DNA from: Pyropia haitanensis
Lineage: Eukaryota > Rhodophyta > Bangiophyceae > Bangiales > Bangiaceae
Reading direction: 5' to 3'
NCBI GenBank assembly: GCA_008729055.1
Contig: SDUX01000001.1
Span: 2,072,623-2,136,622 of the forward strand
Length of the DNA stretch: 64,000 nt
Below are positions 10,850 to 19,668 of the stretch, piece after piece. The notes beneath the pieces are model-generated. The model was given only the letters and a program-made list of their open reading frames with translations, did no database searches and was not told where the DNA came from. Made by a program: the position numbers and the translations under genes. Numbering within the stretch: position 1 is the stretch's first letter; each line of letters starts with the position of its first letter.

Positions 10850-11363
10850 CGCAGCCACCACCCCAGCCGCCGCCGCAGCCACCACGCCCGCCGCCGCCCC
10901 AGCCACCACACCCACCACGGCCACCCGCACCGTGCTTGCCACGGTGGCGAGGCCCACCAGCAAAAGCGCCGCCACAGGCGCCGCCACAGGCGCCGCCACA
11001 GCCGTCATCGGCTGCCTGGCCCTCCTCCTCCATGGGCGCCGCCCCGTCGTCGGCCGCCGCCCCCTCCTCCGTCGCTGCAGCGCGGGGTGCGGCGGCCTCG
11101 GCCGGCGCGGTCGGGCCCTCCCCCTCGGGCGTCAGCGTCAGGCGGAGGAGGTCCCCCCCGACGCGGCGCGCCTCGGCCAGGTCCGCGTCGGTGGTGAGGG
11201 CGACCGCGTCGCCCTCATCGTCGAGCCAGGTGAACGCGACCGCCGTCGCGGTCGGGAGGCCAAACGCGGCGGCCACCTCGGCGCGCAGGCCGTCACAGCC
11301 AGCGGAATACACGGACAGGCGCCGGATGGTGCCGTCGTACGCGGCCTTGACGCGGAGCGCCAT
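9282..11363 (-). CDS. PB1 / Gly-rich / collagen-like / ZZ finger / peptidoglycan-binding-like protein
   Basis: About 693 residues from the ATG at 11363. Residues 1-80 look like a PB1 domain (MALRVKAAYDGTIRRLSVYS, then FTWLDDEGDAVALTTDADL, matching the OPCA acidic motif). Next come an acidic Ala segment, a Gly/Arg/His-rich region (HGHGHGHGG), a hydrophobic helical stretch (MDALASLIYSLPGAG), and a perfect collagen-like run of about eight GAD triplets followed by GSGGAGG repeats. A ZZ-type zinc finger follows (ECDGCGTVPIVGTRYR...DYDLCGVCY). Last is a PG_binding_1-like module (GPRVAHLQAVLLAAGHLS...GFYGPHTRAAVAAAQ). PB1 plus ZZ is the core of p62/NBR1 selective-autophagy receptors, but the FW and UBA domains are absent. 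The extreme C-terminus depends on a run of about 21 C (9321-9341) and may be misframed. Confidence 0.75.
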
Positions 11364-12340
11364 GGCGGGCGGGTGCGCGGGCCGTCGGGGCGCGGCCGTC
11401 GAGAGGCGGCTGCCTCGGCCGCAGCTACAGAGGTACACAAGCGTGGGTGGGCGTGCGCGCGGTTCGAAACACACAAACGGGAACCGGGTGGGGGACAAGG
11501 AGGGCGCGTGCCGAGCGATGAGGGGGACGACGGCCACGGCGGCGGCGCTCTTATCCTTGTGCCTCGTCAGAGGCGACGCCACAGCGGCCCTCTCAGACTC
11601 ACCTAATTGGCCAGTTCACCACAAAGGCCACTGCCTGGTGGCCGCGGCGGCGGGGACAGCAAGGTGCCTCCCGTTCCACGCACCGTCGACGTCCGGGACG
11701 GTTCGGCAGACAGGCGGTGGCGGTCACCCTTCCATACCCTTCCGCCTGCGTCGGCCAGCGAGGCACGCGCGGACGCCACGGCCTTGGACAATTGAGCTTC
11801 CGAGGACTCTCAACCACGTGGATCACGCGTCCTGGAGTATGACAAATTCCCCAACAGTGCATCCGAAATAGGTGTGCACCCGGTGGCGGTCTTGGTCGGC
11901 GCTTCACCGCCGGTGCGTGCGCGGCGGTGGCGGCGCGGGGCGGGCGCGCCGCCTGGGAACAACGTCGCTGGGGGGGTGGCGCCCATCGCTGCCACGGACC
12001 GCCACGCCGGGCTGCACACGCAGAGCCCTCCTCTCTAGCACCGACGGACTGGTACTGCCGCGATGCCAAGCGGGAGGCACGAATGCCGCCATTCGCACCG
12101 GAGGGCGTGCGACCTTTCCATCCCTCCGGTGCCGTGTCTTGACTGTGGGGGGAGTACTGCCTGGCGGCTGGCGTTTTCCGGTCCGCCACGCCGGCGGCGA
12201 CCGGCGCGCCCACCGCCGTCACCACCCGCCCGGCCGCTTATTGCACCCGCCGCTGCTGTCACACACGCTATGCCGCCGGATAGACGAGGTGCCTCCCCCA
12301 CCCTACTCCCGTTACCCGACCCCCCCCCTCGCTTCCCTCC
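11364..12340. other. Intergenic, promoter side of the PB1-ZZ gene
   Basis: Roughly 980 bp with no recognisable coding domain. It probably holds the PB1-ZZ 5' untranslated region and promoter. Several short open frames occur but show no family signature and overlap on both strands. Confidence 0.5.
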
Positions 12341-13518
12341 TTGGTCTGCTCACACACTGCGACGGCTGTGGCCAGCCCCCAGACGGTCGCGGCCATGGCC
12401 GGCTCCCCTCTTCCCCCACTCCCACTCCCCCTCCCACCTCCACCACCAGTCGCCGCCAGCCGTGCCGTCGCGGCGGTGGTGGCCGCGACAACGGCCACCT
12501 CCCCCTCGGCAGCAACGCTCGCCCACACTGCCAACGCGGCAGCCGTGGCGGTGCCGTCGGCGTCGGCGTCGGCGTCGGCGTCGACGCCTGTTGCAGCGTC
12601 ACCCTCCACCCCCCTCCCCTCCCGCGCCTTCAGATGGGCTGGAGCTCCCGCCCGCGGCCGCACTTCACCCCACCGACGTGGTCGTCGCGACCGCCGACGT
12701 CGTCCTCGTCGGCGTCGGGGCAACCGTCCAACTGGGCGGGCCTCTGGTCCGCGCCAGGAAGCGGGGCGTCTTTGACGCGCGCCGCCGCAGAGCAGGCGTG
12801 CGCGACATCTTTGGCCGCCACCCGGGGCGGCCCGCCCTGTCGGCCGTCCTGCGCATGCTCGTGGACGACGTGACGGGGGAAAGTGCGGGCCGCACTGCGG
12901 GCGGCGCCGCCGGGGCGGCTGGTCAACGTGTGCTCTCATGGTGGCCGCGGGGTCGCAGAGGAGGGGAGGCAGGGGGGGGGGCGCCGCTACCACCGTTGCC
13001 GCCGCCGCCGCCGCCGTCACCGCGGCCCCGACGTCGTCGTCCGCGTCAGCGCATATGGCGGGCCAGCTGCCGACGTGCCACGGCATGGACCTGAGCGAGT
13101 ACCTCCACGCCCATGGCTGTCGGGTGCTCGCCGCGGAGGGCGACGCCGCGCTCGCGACGATGGCGACCATCCCGGTGCACCAGAGCAGCAACCACTTGCT
13201 GTTGGTCGCGCCGACCGCGTTGGAGCGCAACGACCTCGCGGGCGGAGGACAACTTTTTCATGGCCGCCGCCGCCGCCGCCACGGGCGGCGACGCGGGCGC
13301 TGTCGCCCCTCGACCTGCCCATTCAGGGGGGCGTGCGCGCCCGCCACGGGGCCGCCGCCTTGGCGCTCCACCGGCAGCCACCCCCCCCCCCCCCGCTCAT
13401 GGCAGCCGCCACCAACGGCGCGGCGGCCATCGACGGCGGCGGGGTTCGCACCCGCCACACGGGTACGGAACCCCAAGACGGCGAGCCGGTCAACACGGAG
13501 GGCCCGCCGCGCGCCTAG
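12341..13518 (+). CDS. Possible gene, product unknown, frames interrupted
   Basis: Not recognised. Protein-like pieces lie in successive frames: an Ala/Pro-rich leader from about 12395 (MAGSPLPPLPLPLPPPP); then LHPTDVVVATADVVLVGVG and ALSAVLRMLVDDVTGE (12660-12880); after a G run near 12975, MDLSEYLHAHGCRVLAAEGD and VHQSSNHLLLVAPTALERND (13086-13240); finally SPLDLPIQGGVRARHGAAAL to a stop at 13516-13518. A possible splice acceptor (CTTCAG) precedes 12631. Non-repetitive composition and mixed hydrophobic/polar patterning argue for coding, but no start, exon structure or family can be assigned. The end overlaps by a few bases the stop of the convergent dehydrogenase gene, which is suspicious for one of the two ends. 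It could be a decayed gene. Confidence 0.3.
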
Positions 13519-15186
13519 ACCGCCGCCCCAACCACCTCCCCCGCGCGCGCACCATCTACCAACGTGTCGGCGGAGGCGGCGGCGGCGACGCCGGCGGCCG
13601 CCGCAGCCGCGGCGGTGGTGTCGGCGGCGCCCGCAGCACCGCCGTTGCACGCCGACGCGGGCGGCGGCGCGTCGGTGACCGACGGCGCCGCCGTCTTGCG
13701 CTTGTCGGCGACGGCGGGTCGGCCGTTGGCGGCCGCCGCTTCCGCCGCCTCGCACTCGTTCAGGCGCGTGCGGATGGCCGCAAAAGACGCCTCGAGGCGG
13801 TCCAGCTGCGTCCGAGCCATCGGGTTGTATTTGTACAGACCGTAGTAGAGGTCAAAGGAGTCCTCTGCGTGGAGGGGCCAGCAAAGACAGGGGGGGGGGA
13901 ATGCGGGACACAGCAAGGGGGGCGTGCGTCGGCGTAGGGTGGAGAGTCAGTCAGTACTCCTGGCGGTGCCACGTGCTCGCCCCGCCGACTGCCTGGACGC
14001 CTGCCGCCTATGCATGCTGGCAGGGTACACCCGTGGGTCGTGCGCCGCGTCCGCCGCCCACCATAGGCACGCAAAGACCCCCGCCACCCCTTCCCGAACC
14101 CCCCTCGGCCCCACAGCCGCACGTACTGACGGTCGTGTCCACCACCCCCAAGAGGCTCTCGTAGCCCTTGGTATTGATGGGCGTGCCGCCCACCCCCAGT
14201 CCCGCTAACAGCCGCCCCGTCGTGTGCGTAATAAACTGCGTCGACGCGGCGTACGCGTCGTGGGTAGCGACGGGCATGTCCACCATCCGGCACCCTTCTG
14301 CCGCCCAGACGGCCAGGAACCGGTCGCACCGTGGCCCATCACGGACGCGGAGGCGGTCGTACACAAACGGGAGCCCCCCCCAGCCGGACCGCCCCGACTC
14401 GGGCCCAAACATGGGGTGCGTGCACAGGATGTCGGCGGCGGCGGGGAGCAGCTCCGTCAACAGCGTCGCGGCGTGCACCTTGACCGACAGCACGTCCACG
14501 ACGAGCGTGTCGGATAGGGCGGCGAGCGGGAAGGCCCGCAGCACCGACGCGAGGGACATGATGGACGTGCAAAAGATGACCACGTCGGGCTTGGCGGCCA
14601 CGAGCGCCGCCGCGTCGCGTGTGTAGGTTGCGCCGAGTTTGGTGGCGGCGGCCGAGTAGTCGCCGCGGCTCATACCAATGACTCTGGAAGGGCAAGAACA
14701 AGAGGGAACGGAGAGGGGCACGGGGTAGCGAGCGCACCACGCTCGAGGGCCGTCAAGTGGAGGATGGCAGGGAGCGCATCCCGACCAGCACAAGGCGACC
14801 ACCAGGCACACGTTAGAACCCAGCGCGCGGCACAGGTACGGACGGCCCCCCGCCGCGGGGCAACCAACACCAGCGCGCGTGCGTCAGCGTGCGTGCACCA
14901 GCGACGGTGCTGAAGCGTTTGTGCCTCCGACCCCCCCCGCCCCCCTCCCACCCCCCCTGTTTCGTCCCCCGCCCACATCAACAGGCACGTACCGGTGGCC
15001 CTGCCGGACAAACGTGCCGGCGAGGAACTGGCCAAAGTTGCCAAAGCCGACGATGCCAATCACCTGCGCCGGCGGCGCCGGCGGCCGCGTCGCGGTCGCC
15101 ACCCGCGTGACCGTGACGGCGCCGTCGGGGGCGGTGGTGGCGGTGCTCGCCACCACCCGGGCGGCGCCGTCCGCGGGCGGGTCCAT
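13515..15186 (-). CDS. tyrA: Arogenate/prephenate dehydrogenase (TyrA), three exons
   Basis: NAD(P)-dependent oxidative decarboxylase of tyrosine synthesis; the shikimate pathway is plastidic in algae. Exon 1, 15186-14993, carries the Rossmann loop IGIVGFGNFGQFLAGTF. Exon 2, 14683-14127, has VIGMSRGDYSAAA, HPMFGPESGRSGWGGLPFV and the substrate-region helix DAYAASTQFITHTTGRLL, all close to plant arogenate dehydrogenases. Exon 3, 13864-13515, starts DSFDLYYGLYKYNPMA and ends in an Ala-rich tail. Both introns (309 and 262 bp) start GTACGT and end CAG; phases 2 and 1 are respected, giving 366 residues. Similarity to the plant class favours arogenate over prephenate, but the eye cannot settle this. 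The N-terminus before the Rossmann fold is short (about 37 residues) and not clearly a transit peptide, so a further upstream exon is possible. Confidence 0.9.
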
Positions 15187-16484
15187 GGCGCACGGGGGGA
15201 GCTACGGGGGTCGGACAAGGGGAGCAGACGGGACGGCAGTGGACAGCAGGGGAGCGCAGCAGAGGGGGAGGAGGGCGCGGGGGGGGCTGGGGGGGGGGGG
15301 GGGAAGGAAGGGTGGCGAGCGCGGGCGTTGGGGGGGGGAAAGCGAGGCAGCCGCGCGCACCGCCCCCACCAAGAGGCCGCGCAGGGGCAGCGACCGCAAG
15401 AGCGTCGGCCCCCAGAAGACGGCGCCGCTTGTCAACGTCGACGCGCACGCCCGAGCTCTGGCGGGACGTGGCGGCGCCGCCCGCGCGATCCGCCGCGGCG
15501 GCCGCCGGCGCGCCCGCGCGGGTGCACTGGTGTGTCAAGATTTTCAGATTGGGGGTGGCGCCACCGTCGGCGGCTGTCGGGCGTGCGCGGGATCCGCCCG
15601 CCGCTGCCGCGCTCCGCGTCCTCCGCCACCCCCCTGTTGCCGTCACGCCGCCGTCGGCCATTGCAAGGTGCGCGACCGGGGGGGTGGGAGGAGGGGCACC
15701 AGCAGCGGCGGGCGGCACGAGGGCGGAACCGAGGCGCTCTGTGTACGTGGTGCGCGCATGGAATGGGCGTGGGGGGGGGCGGGTTGGTGCAGGGCGGGTT
15801 GGTGCGGGGGGGGGGGGGGACGAGTGGAGCTCGCGCGGGGGGCGAGCAAGAGCTCGGGCGGGAGCGAGAGGGGTGCGGCGCGACGCTGCCGCGAGGACTG
15901 GGCTACCCAAAACGCGGCGGCCCCGGCGCCAAAAGGTGCGGTGGCTGTCCGCGGCGGCGCGGCGGCCGGCGGCCAGCCGCGGTGACGCCGCCCCCGCCGC
16001 AGTGCCAACGCCGACGGAGCGGGTCACCCCCCCCACCGGGATGAGGCGGCCTCGCTGGACCGGCCGCACCCAAGCCGCCCACGCCGCAATGCCGACCCAC
16101 GACGGTGGTGCCCCCCCCCCCTGACCCCCCTCCCCCCGCCTCCAACGCCACATGGACGGTGGCGCGGCGGTGGCCCAGGCCGGCGGCTCCCCAACAGAGC
16201 GGGCTGAGATGGTTCCGTGACGGGCCGCAGCCGACGGCCGCACCGACGGGGCCGACGGCGCGCCCAGCGGCCGACGACGCACAATGGGCATCGCGGGCGG
16301 GTGCGTGGCCGCCACGCCGGGCCACGCCCCACCGCACGGGGCTCCCCGGCCGCAGGGGAGCAGCCGGCAGCGTGCCGCCGCCGTCGGCGCCACCCGCACC
16401 ACCACCCCCACCGCCGCCGCCGCCGCCGCCACCGCCGTCGCGACCATGCGGCACCTCCGCCGCCGCCGCCGTCGCGACCCTGCG

Positions 16485-16518
<34 letters not shown>

Positions 16519-17695
16519 GTCGCGGTGTTCCGTAGCCGCCCCCCCCCCCCCCCGGCCACAGAGCGTGGGCGGGGAGGCGCGGACGAGCGAGAGGAAGCCT
16601 CGGCAAGGGTGCGGGGCAGGCACACGCGCGAGGGAAGGCGAAGGAGGCGGGGGGGGGGGGGAGGGGGGGTTAGGGTGAACGGAGCGAGGAGAGCGTGCCG
16701 CGCGTCGATGGACGCGCGCGCGCGTACGCGGCCGCCGCCCCCGCCGCCGCTGCCCTCTCCACTGCAGCCGACACCCCGACCGCGGCGGATGCCGCGCCCC
16801 GCCGCCGACACCACAGGAACGGCCACCGCTGCGCGGCGGCCGGCGCTCCCAGTGGCGGCCGCCCGCGTGGGGGCGTCCCCCCCCTCCCGCCCCCTTCCTG
16901 CACTCGACAAGCCGCCACCCCCCGGCCGCCCGCCGCCGCCCCAAACCGCCGAGACGCAGGGCGACGACAGGGCGGCCGGGCGGCGGCCACCGACCGCCAC
17001 TGCCGCCGCCGACGTCGCCTGACGGATCATCCCACACCCCCCACTACCGCCCGGACAAGAGCGACGCGCCGTCAGGCCATGGCCCCTGCTGGCGGGCGCA
17101 AGCCGACGCGGGTGCCGCCGCGGTTGCCACCGCCGCCCATCCCCCACCCGCCGGCCATCAACGGGGCGGCGGCGAGCACCACCGGCGGGCGCCGGCGCGA
17201 GCAGCCGCCACCCAAGATCCATGCGCTCCTCCCCCGGCGGCGCCGCCCACGACGAAGAAAAAGTAAAAAAAATGGCGCTGTGGGGTGTCGGCCGTGGCAC
17301 CCGTTGTAACAGCGCCAGCGGTGGCGCGCGAAAATCCGCCACCCGGAGGCGATACGGTCAGTATGCCACCGCCCGTATCCCCACTCGGGATAGCTAGCGA
17401 CGTCGCCGGCACGCCACCGCCCACCGTCGCTGCGACCTGCAAGCCGTAGCAATGGCTGCCCCGGTGCCCACTGCCGCTACTGAAGGTGTTGCGCTGGCAG
17501 GGGTGGCGCCCTCCCCGTCGACCGTCGTCTCCGCTGCCATCACCGGCGGCCTTCGCTCCCCCACTCGTTCTTCCCCTCCAGCTCCACCTCTCTCCGCACG
17601 TGTGCGGAGAAGGGTCGTGGCACGCCGCTTGCCGCGGCCACCGCCGCCACCCTTTGATCCCGCCGAAGCACTCGCTATCCACGGAGCAAAAATGA
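15187..17695. other. Intergenic, low-complexity with weak coding-like patches
   Basis: About 2.5 kb between the TyrA start and the tRNA 3' end. It contains G runs (15285-15302, 15805-15820), CCG/GCC arrays around 16380-16525 and C runs near 16540. Long open frames on both strands give Arg/Pro/Ala-rich translations without a family signature. 17050-17450 is less extreme in composition, but no gene was recognised. Confidence 0.5.
17688..17692 (-). terminator. RNA polymerase III terminator of tRNA-Met
   Basis: Five T on the coding strand three bases after the discriminator base. This supports the proposed 3' end and hence the reality of the T-loop insertion. Confidence 0.6.
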
Positions 17696-17824
17696 TGCCT
17701 CCGGCGGGGTAACCGCTTTCTCGAACCCGCGACCTTCAGATTGCTGAGCATTGCGCACGACAGAATTTCTGAGCTGCACATTTTTCATATGAGACTGACG
17801 CTCTGCCAACTGAGCCACAGAGAC
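17696..17824 (-). tRNA. Elongator tRNA-Met(CAT) with anticodon intron and T-loop insertion
   Basis: Read on the minus strand. Acceptor 5' strand GTCTCTG (17824-17818); D arm GCTC-AGTTGGCA-GAGC; anticodon arm TCAGT-CTCATA-A-TCTGA with CAT at 17791-17789, matching the yeast elongator tRNA-Met arm as I recall it, including the T-T mismatch at 31-39. A 46-nt intron (17787-17742) sits at the canonical site after position 37. The T stem GCGGG and TTCGA follow, then 12 nt (17720-17709) where two are normal, then CCCGC completing the T stem and CGGAGGC completing the acceptor (five Watson-Crick and two G-U pairs), and discriminator A. TTTTT at 17692-17688 is a fitting Pol III terminator. T54 with no initiator features marks an elongator. 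The roughly 10-nt excess looks like a second, ectopic intron; a decayed tRNA gene is the alternative. Confidence 0.82.
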
Positions 17825-18312
17825 AAGCTGACCTCGGAAATTTAAACATCAATATATTAACTTGATATAGGCTTTGCGTGTCCTTGACGTCCGTACTTTG
17901 ATGTGGTAGACTACGGAACTGTACTGAGCGACCTGGTCAGCCGCATGTACTCTGTAGATTACTGGCTGTTTAAGTACACTGTTGACGCTGCCACGTGCTT
18001 GACTTGCTCAACTGCTGCGCCGGTCGTCGACCACCGCGCCGCGACCGCCTTCGCCGCACGCGCAACCCGCCCCGACCAAGCTGTCGGCGGTCACTTGTGG
18101 GCACCCCCCCCTCACCTCTGTTAGAAGCGTAGCTCTTCTTTCTCCGGCTTGTCTTCTACTTGGCGGAGCGTGTGCTATTTGGCCGATCCGCCCGAGGCAT
18201 CAGGGCCGCTCGGTGCACGCGGCTCTCCTGCCGTCGTCCCGCCCTCACTTTGCCTGTCCTCCCCCCTGGACCATCCCCTACTTCCGACCCCCCCCGCCCC
18301 CTCCGACGCACC
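17825..18312. other. AT-richer spacer between tRNA-Met and U2A'
   Basis: 17840-17960 is unusually AT-rich for this genome (runs such as AATTTAAACATC). It would include the tRNA 5' flank and the U2A' promoter. A pyrimidine-rich leader precedes the ATG at 18313. No separate gene is seen. Confidence 0.5.
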
Positions 18313-19375
18313 ATGGTGCGCTTAACGGCGGAGATGGTCCGAACAGCCCCGCAGGGCCTCAACTGCCTGGGCGACTGGGAGCTGGACCTCCGCGGCCGCC
18401 GACTCGTCGACATTGCCGCGCTGGCGCCCGTCGCCGGCCGCTACGACGCGATTGACCTGTCGCGCAACTTCCTCCCCGCCCTGTCTGGCTTCCCCTTCGC
18501 CCCCCGGCTGCGGCACCTGCACGTGCCGCGGAACCGCATCGCGGCGATCGGGCCGGGCTTTGCCGACGCCGTGCCGGCGCTGGAAAGCCTCCTCCTCACC
18601 GACAATGGGCTGGCGAGCCTGGCCGCCGCCCGCCTGTCCGAGGAGCTCGCCCGCCTGCCGTGCCTGACGCTCCTCTGCCTGCGGGGCAACCCGGTGACGC
18701 GGACGCCAAACTACCGGCTCGCGGTCATTGCCGCGCTGCCGGGCGTGCGGGTGCTCGACTTTGTGCGCGTCCGCGACGCGGAGCGGCGGGCGGCGCGCCG
18801 CTTCTTTGGCGGCGCCATGGCTGTTGATGGGGGGGGGGGGAGCGTGCGCCCGCGTCGGCTGGGGAGGGTGGGGGAGGGGGGGGGCGGCGGGAGGGGATGG
18901 CGGGCGGGGCACCCCCCGGGCTGCCGCGTCGGCTGCAGATGGGGGGGGTGGCGGCGGCGGCGGCGCGGCCGCGTCCGTTTCTGTTGCCGACCGCGAGCGG
19001 CTGCGGCGCATGATCGCCGCCGCGGAGAGCATTGAGGAGGTGGACGCGCTGGAGGCGGCGCTCAAGTCGGGCGACGTGGCGGCGGTGCTGGGCCCGGACG
19101 CCGGCAGCGGCGGCGGCTCCACCGCCGCTGCTGCCGAAGCCGCCGCCGCCGACGTTTCCGGTGCACCCGCCGCGGCCGCCGCGGATGGGCCGGCGAGGGG
19201 TGCGGCTGGGGGGGGAGCGGCGGGGGGGGGGCGCGGACGACTGCCGCCGCCGCCGCCGCGGGCACCCCCGCCGCCCCGGCGACGGCGACGCCAATACGCA
19301 CCGCCGGCGCGGGCGGGTGGCAGGCAAATGGGGACGGGGACAGGCACCGAGATGGCGGGGGGCGTGGTGGGGTAG
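18313..19375 (+). CDS. SNRPA1: U2 small nuclear ribonucleoprotein A' (LRR protein), frame switch in G runs
   Basis: Spliceosomal protein that with U2B'' binds stem-loop IV of U2 snRNA. It starts MVRLTAEMVRTAPQ, then LDLRGRRLVDI and leucine-rich repeats (YDAIDLSRNFLPALSGFPF, LRHLHVPRNRIAAIGPGF, LESLLLTDNGLASL), the LRR cap CLRGNPVTRTPNYRLAVI and LPGVRVLDFVRVRDAERR, closely following the family to about residue 172. The conserved C-terminal helix RLRRMIAAAESIEEVDALEA is found in the next frame from about 18990, so one frame change is needed across the G runs at 18829-18960 (the first is 12 G). A small intron there was considered, but no convincing donor was seen. The tail is Ala/Gly/Pro-rich and ends at 19375. 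Confidence 0.85.
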
Positions 19376-19668
19376 CTGGAGGTGGGGAGGGCGAGGACAT
19401 GGAGGACGATGACGGCGGCGGGCGTGCAAATGGTGGCGCAGCAGGCGGTGCCGATGGCGGCAGCAAGGCAAGCGGGTGAGGCGGCCGGTGGCTGTGGCGA
19501 CGGCGAGGGCGGACCATCGTCGCCGGCGGGGGGGCGGCGGCAGTCCGCCCCCCAGACGCGGTGTAGGAACGAATAGACGCGCCCGAGACGCCGCACCCCC
19601 CCCCTAATCTCGCGCACCTGCGCCGCTCGGTGGCCTCCGCCGCACCTCTTCCTCGCGACGCCCGCCTC

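Noticed and set aside
14978..16606. Long minus-strand open frame running into TyrA exon 1
   Set aside because: Out of frame with the Rossmann exon and made of low-complexity sequence; the phase-consistent three-exon model explains the locus.
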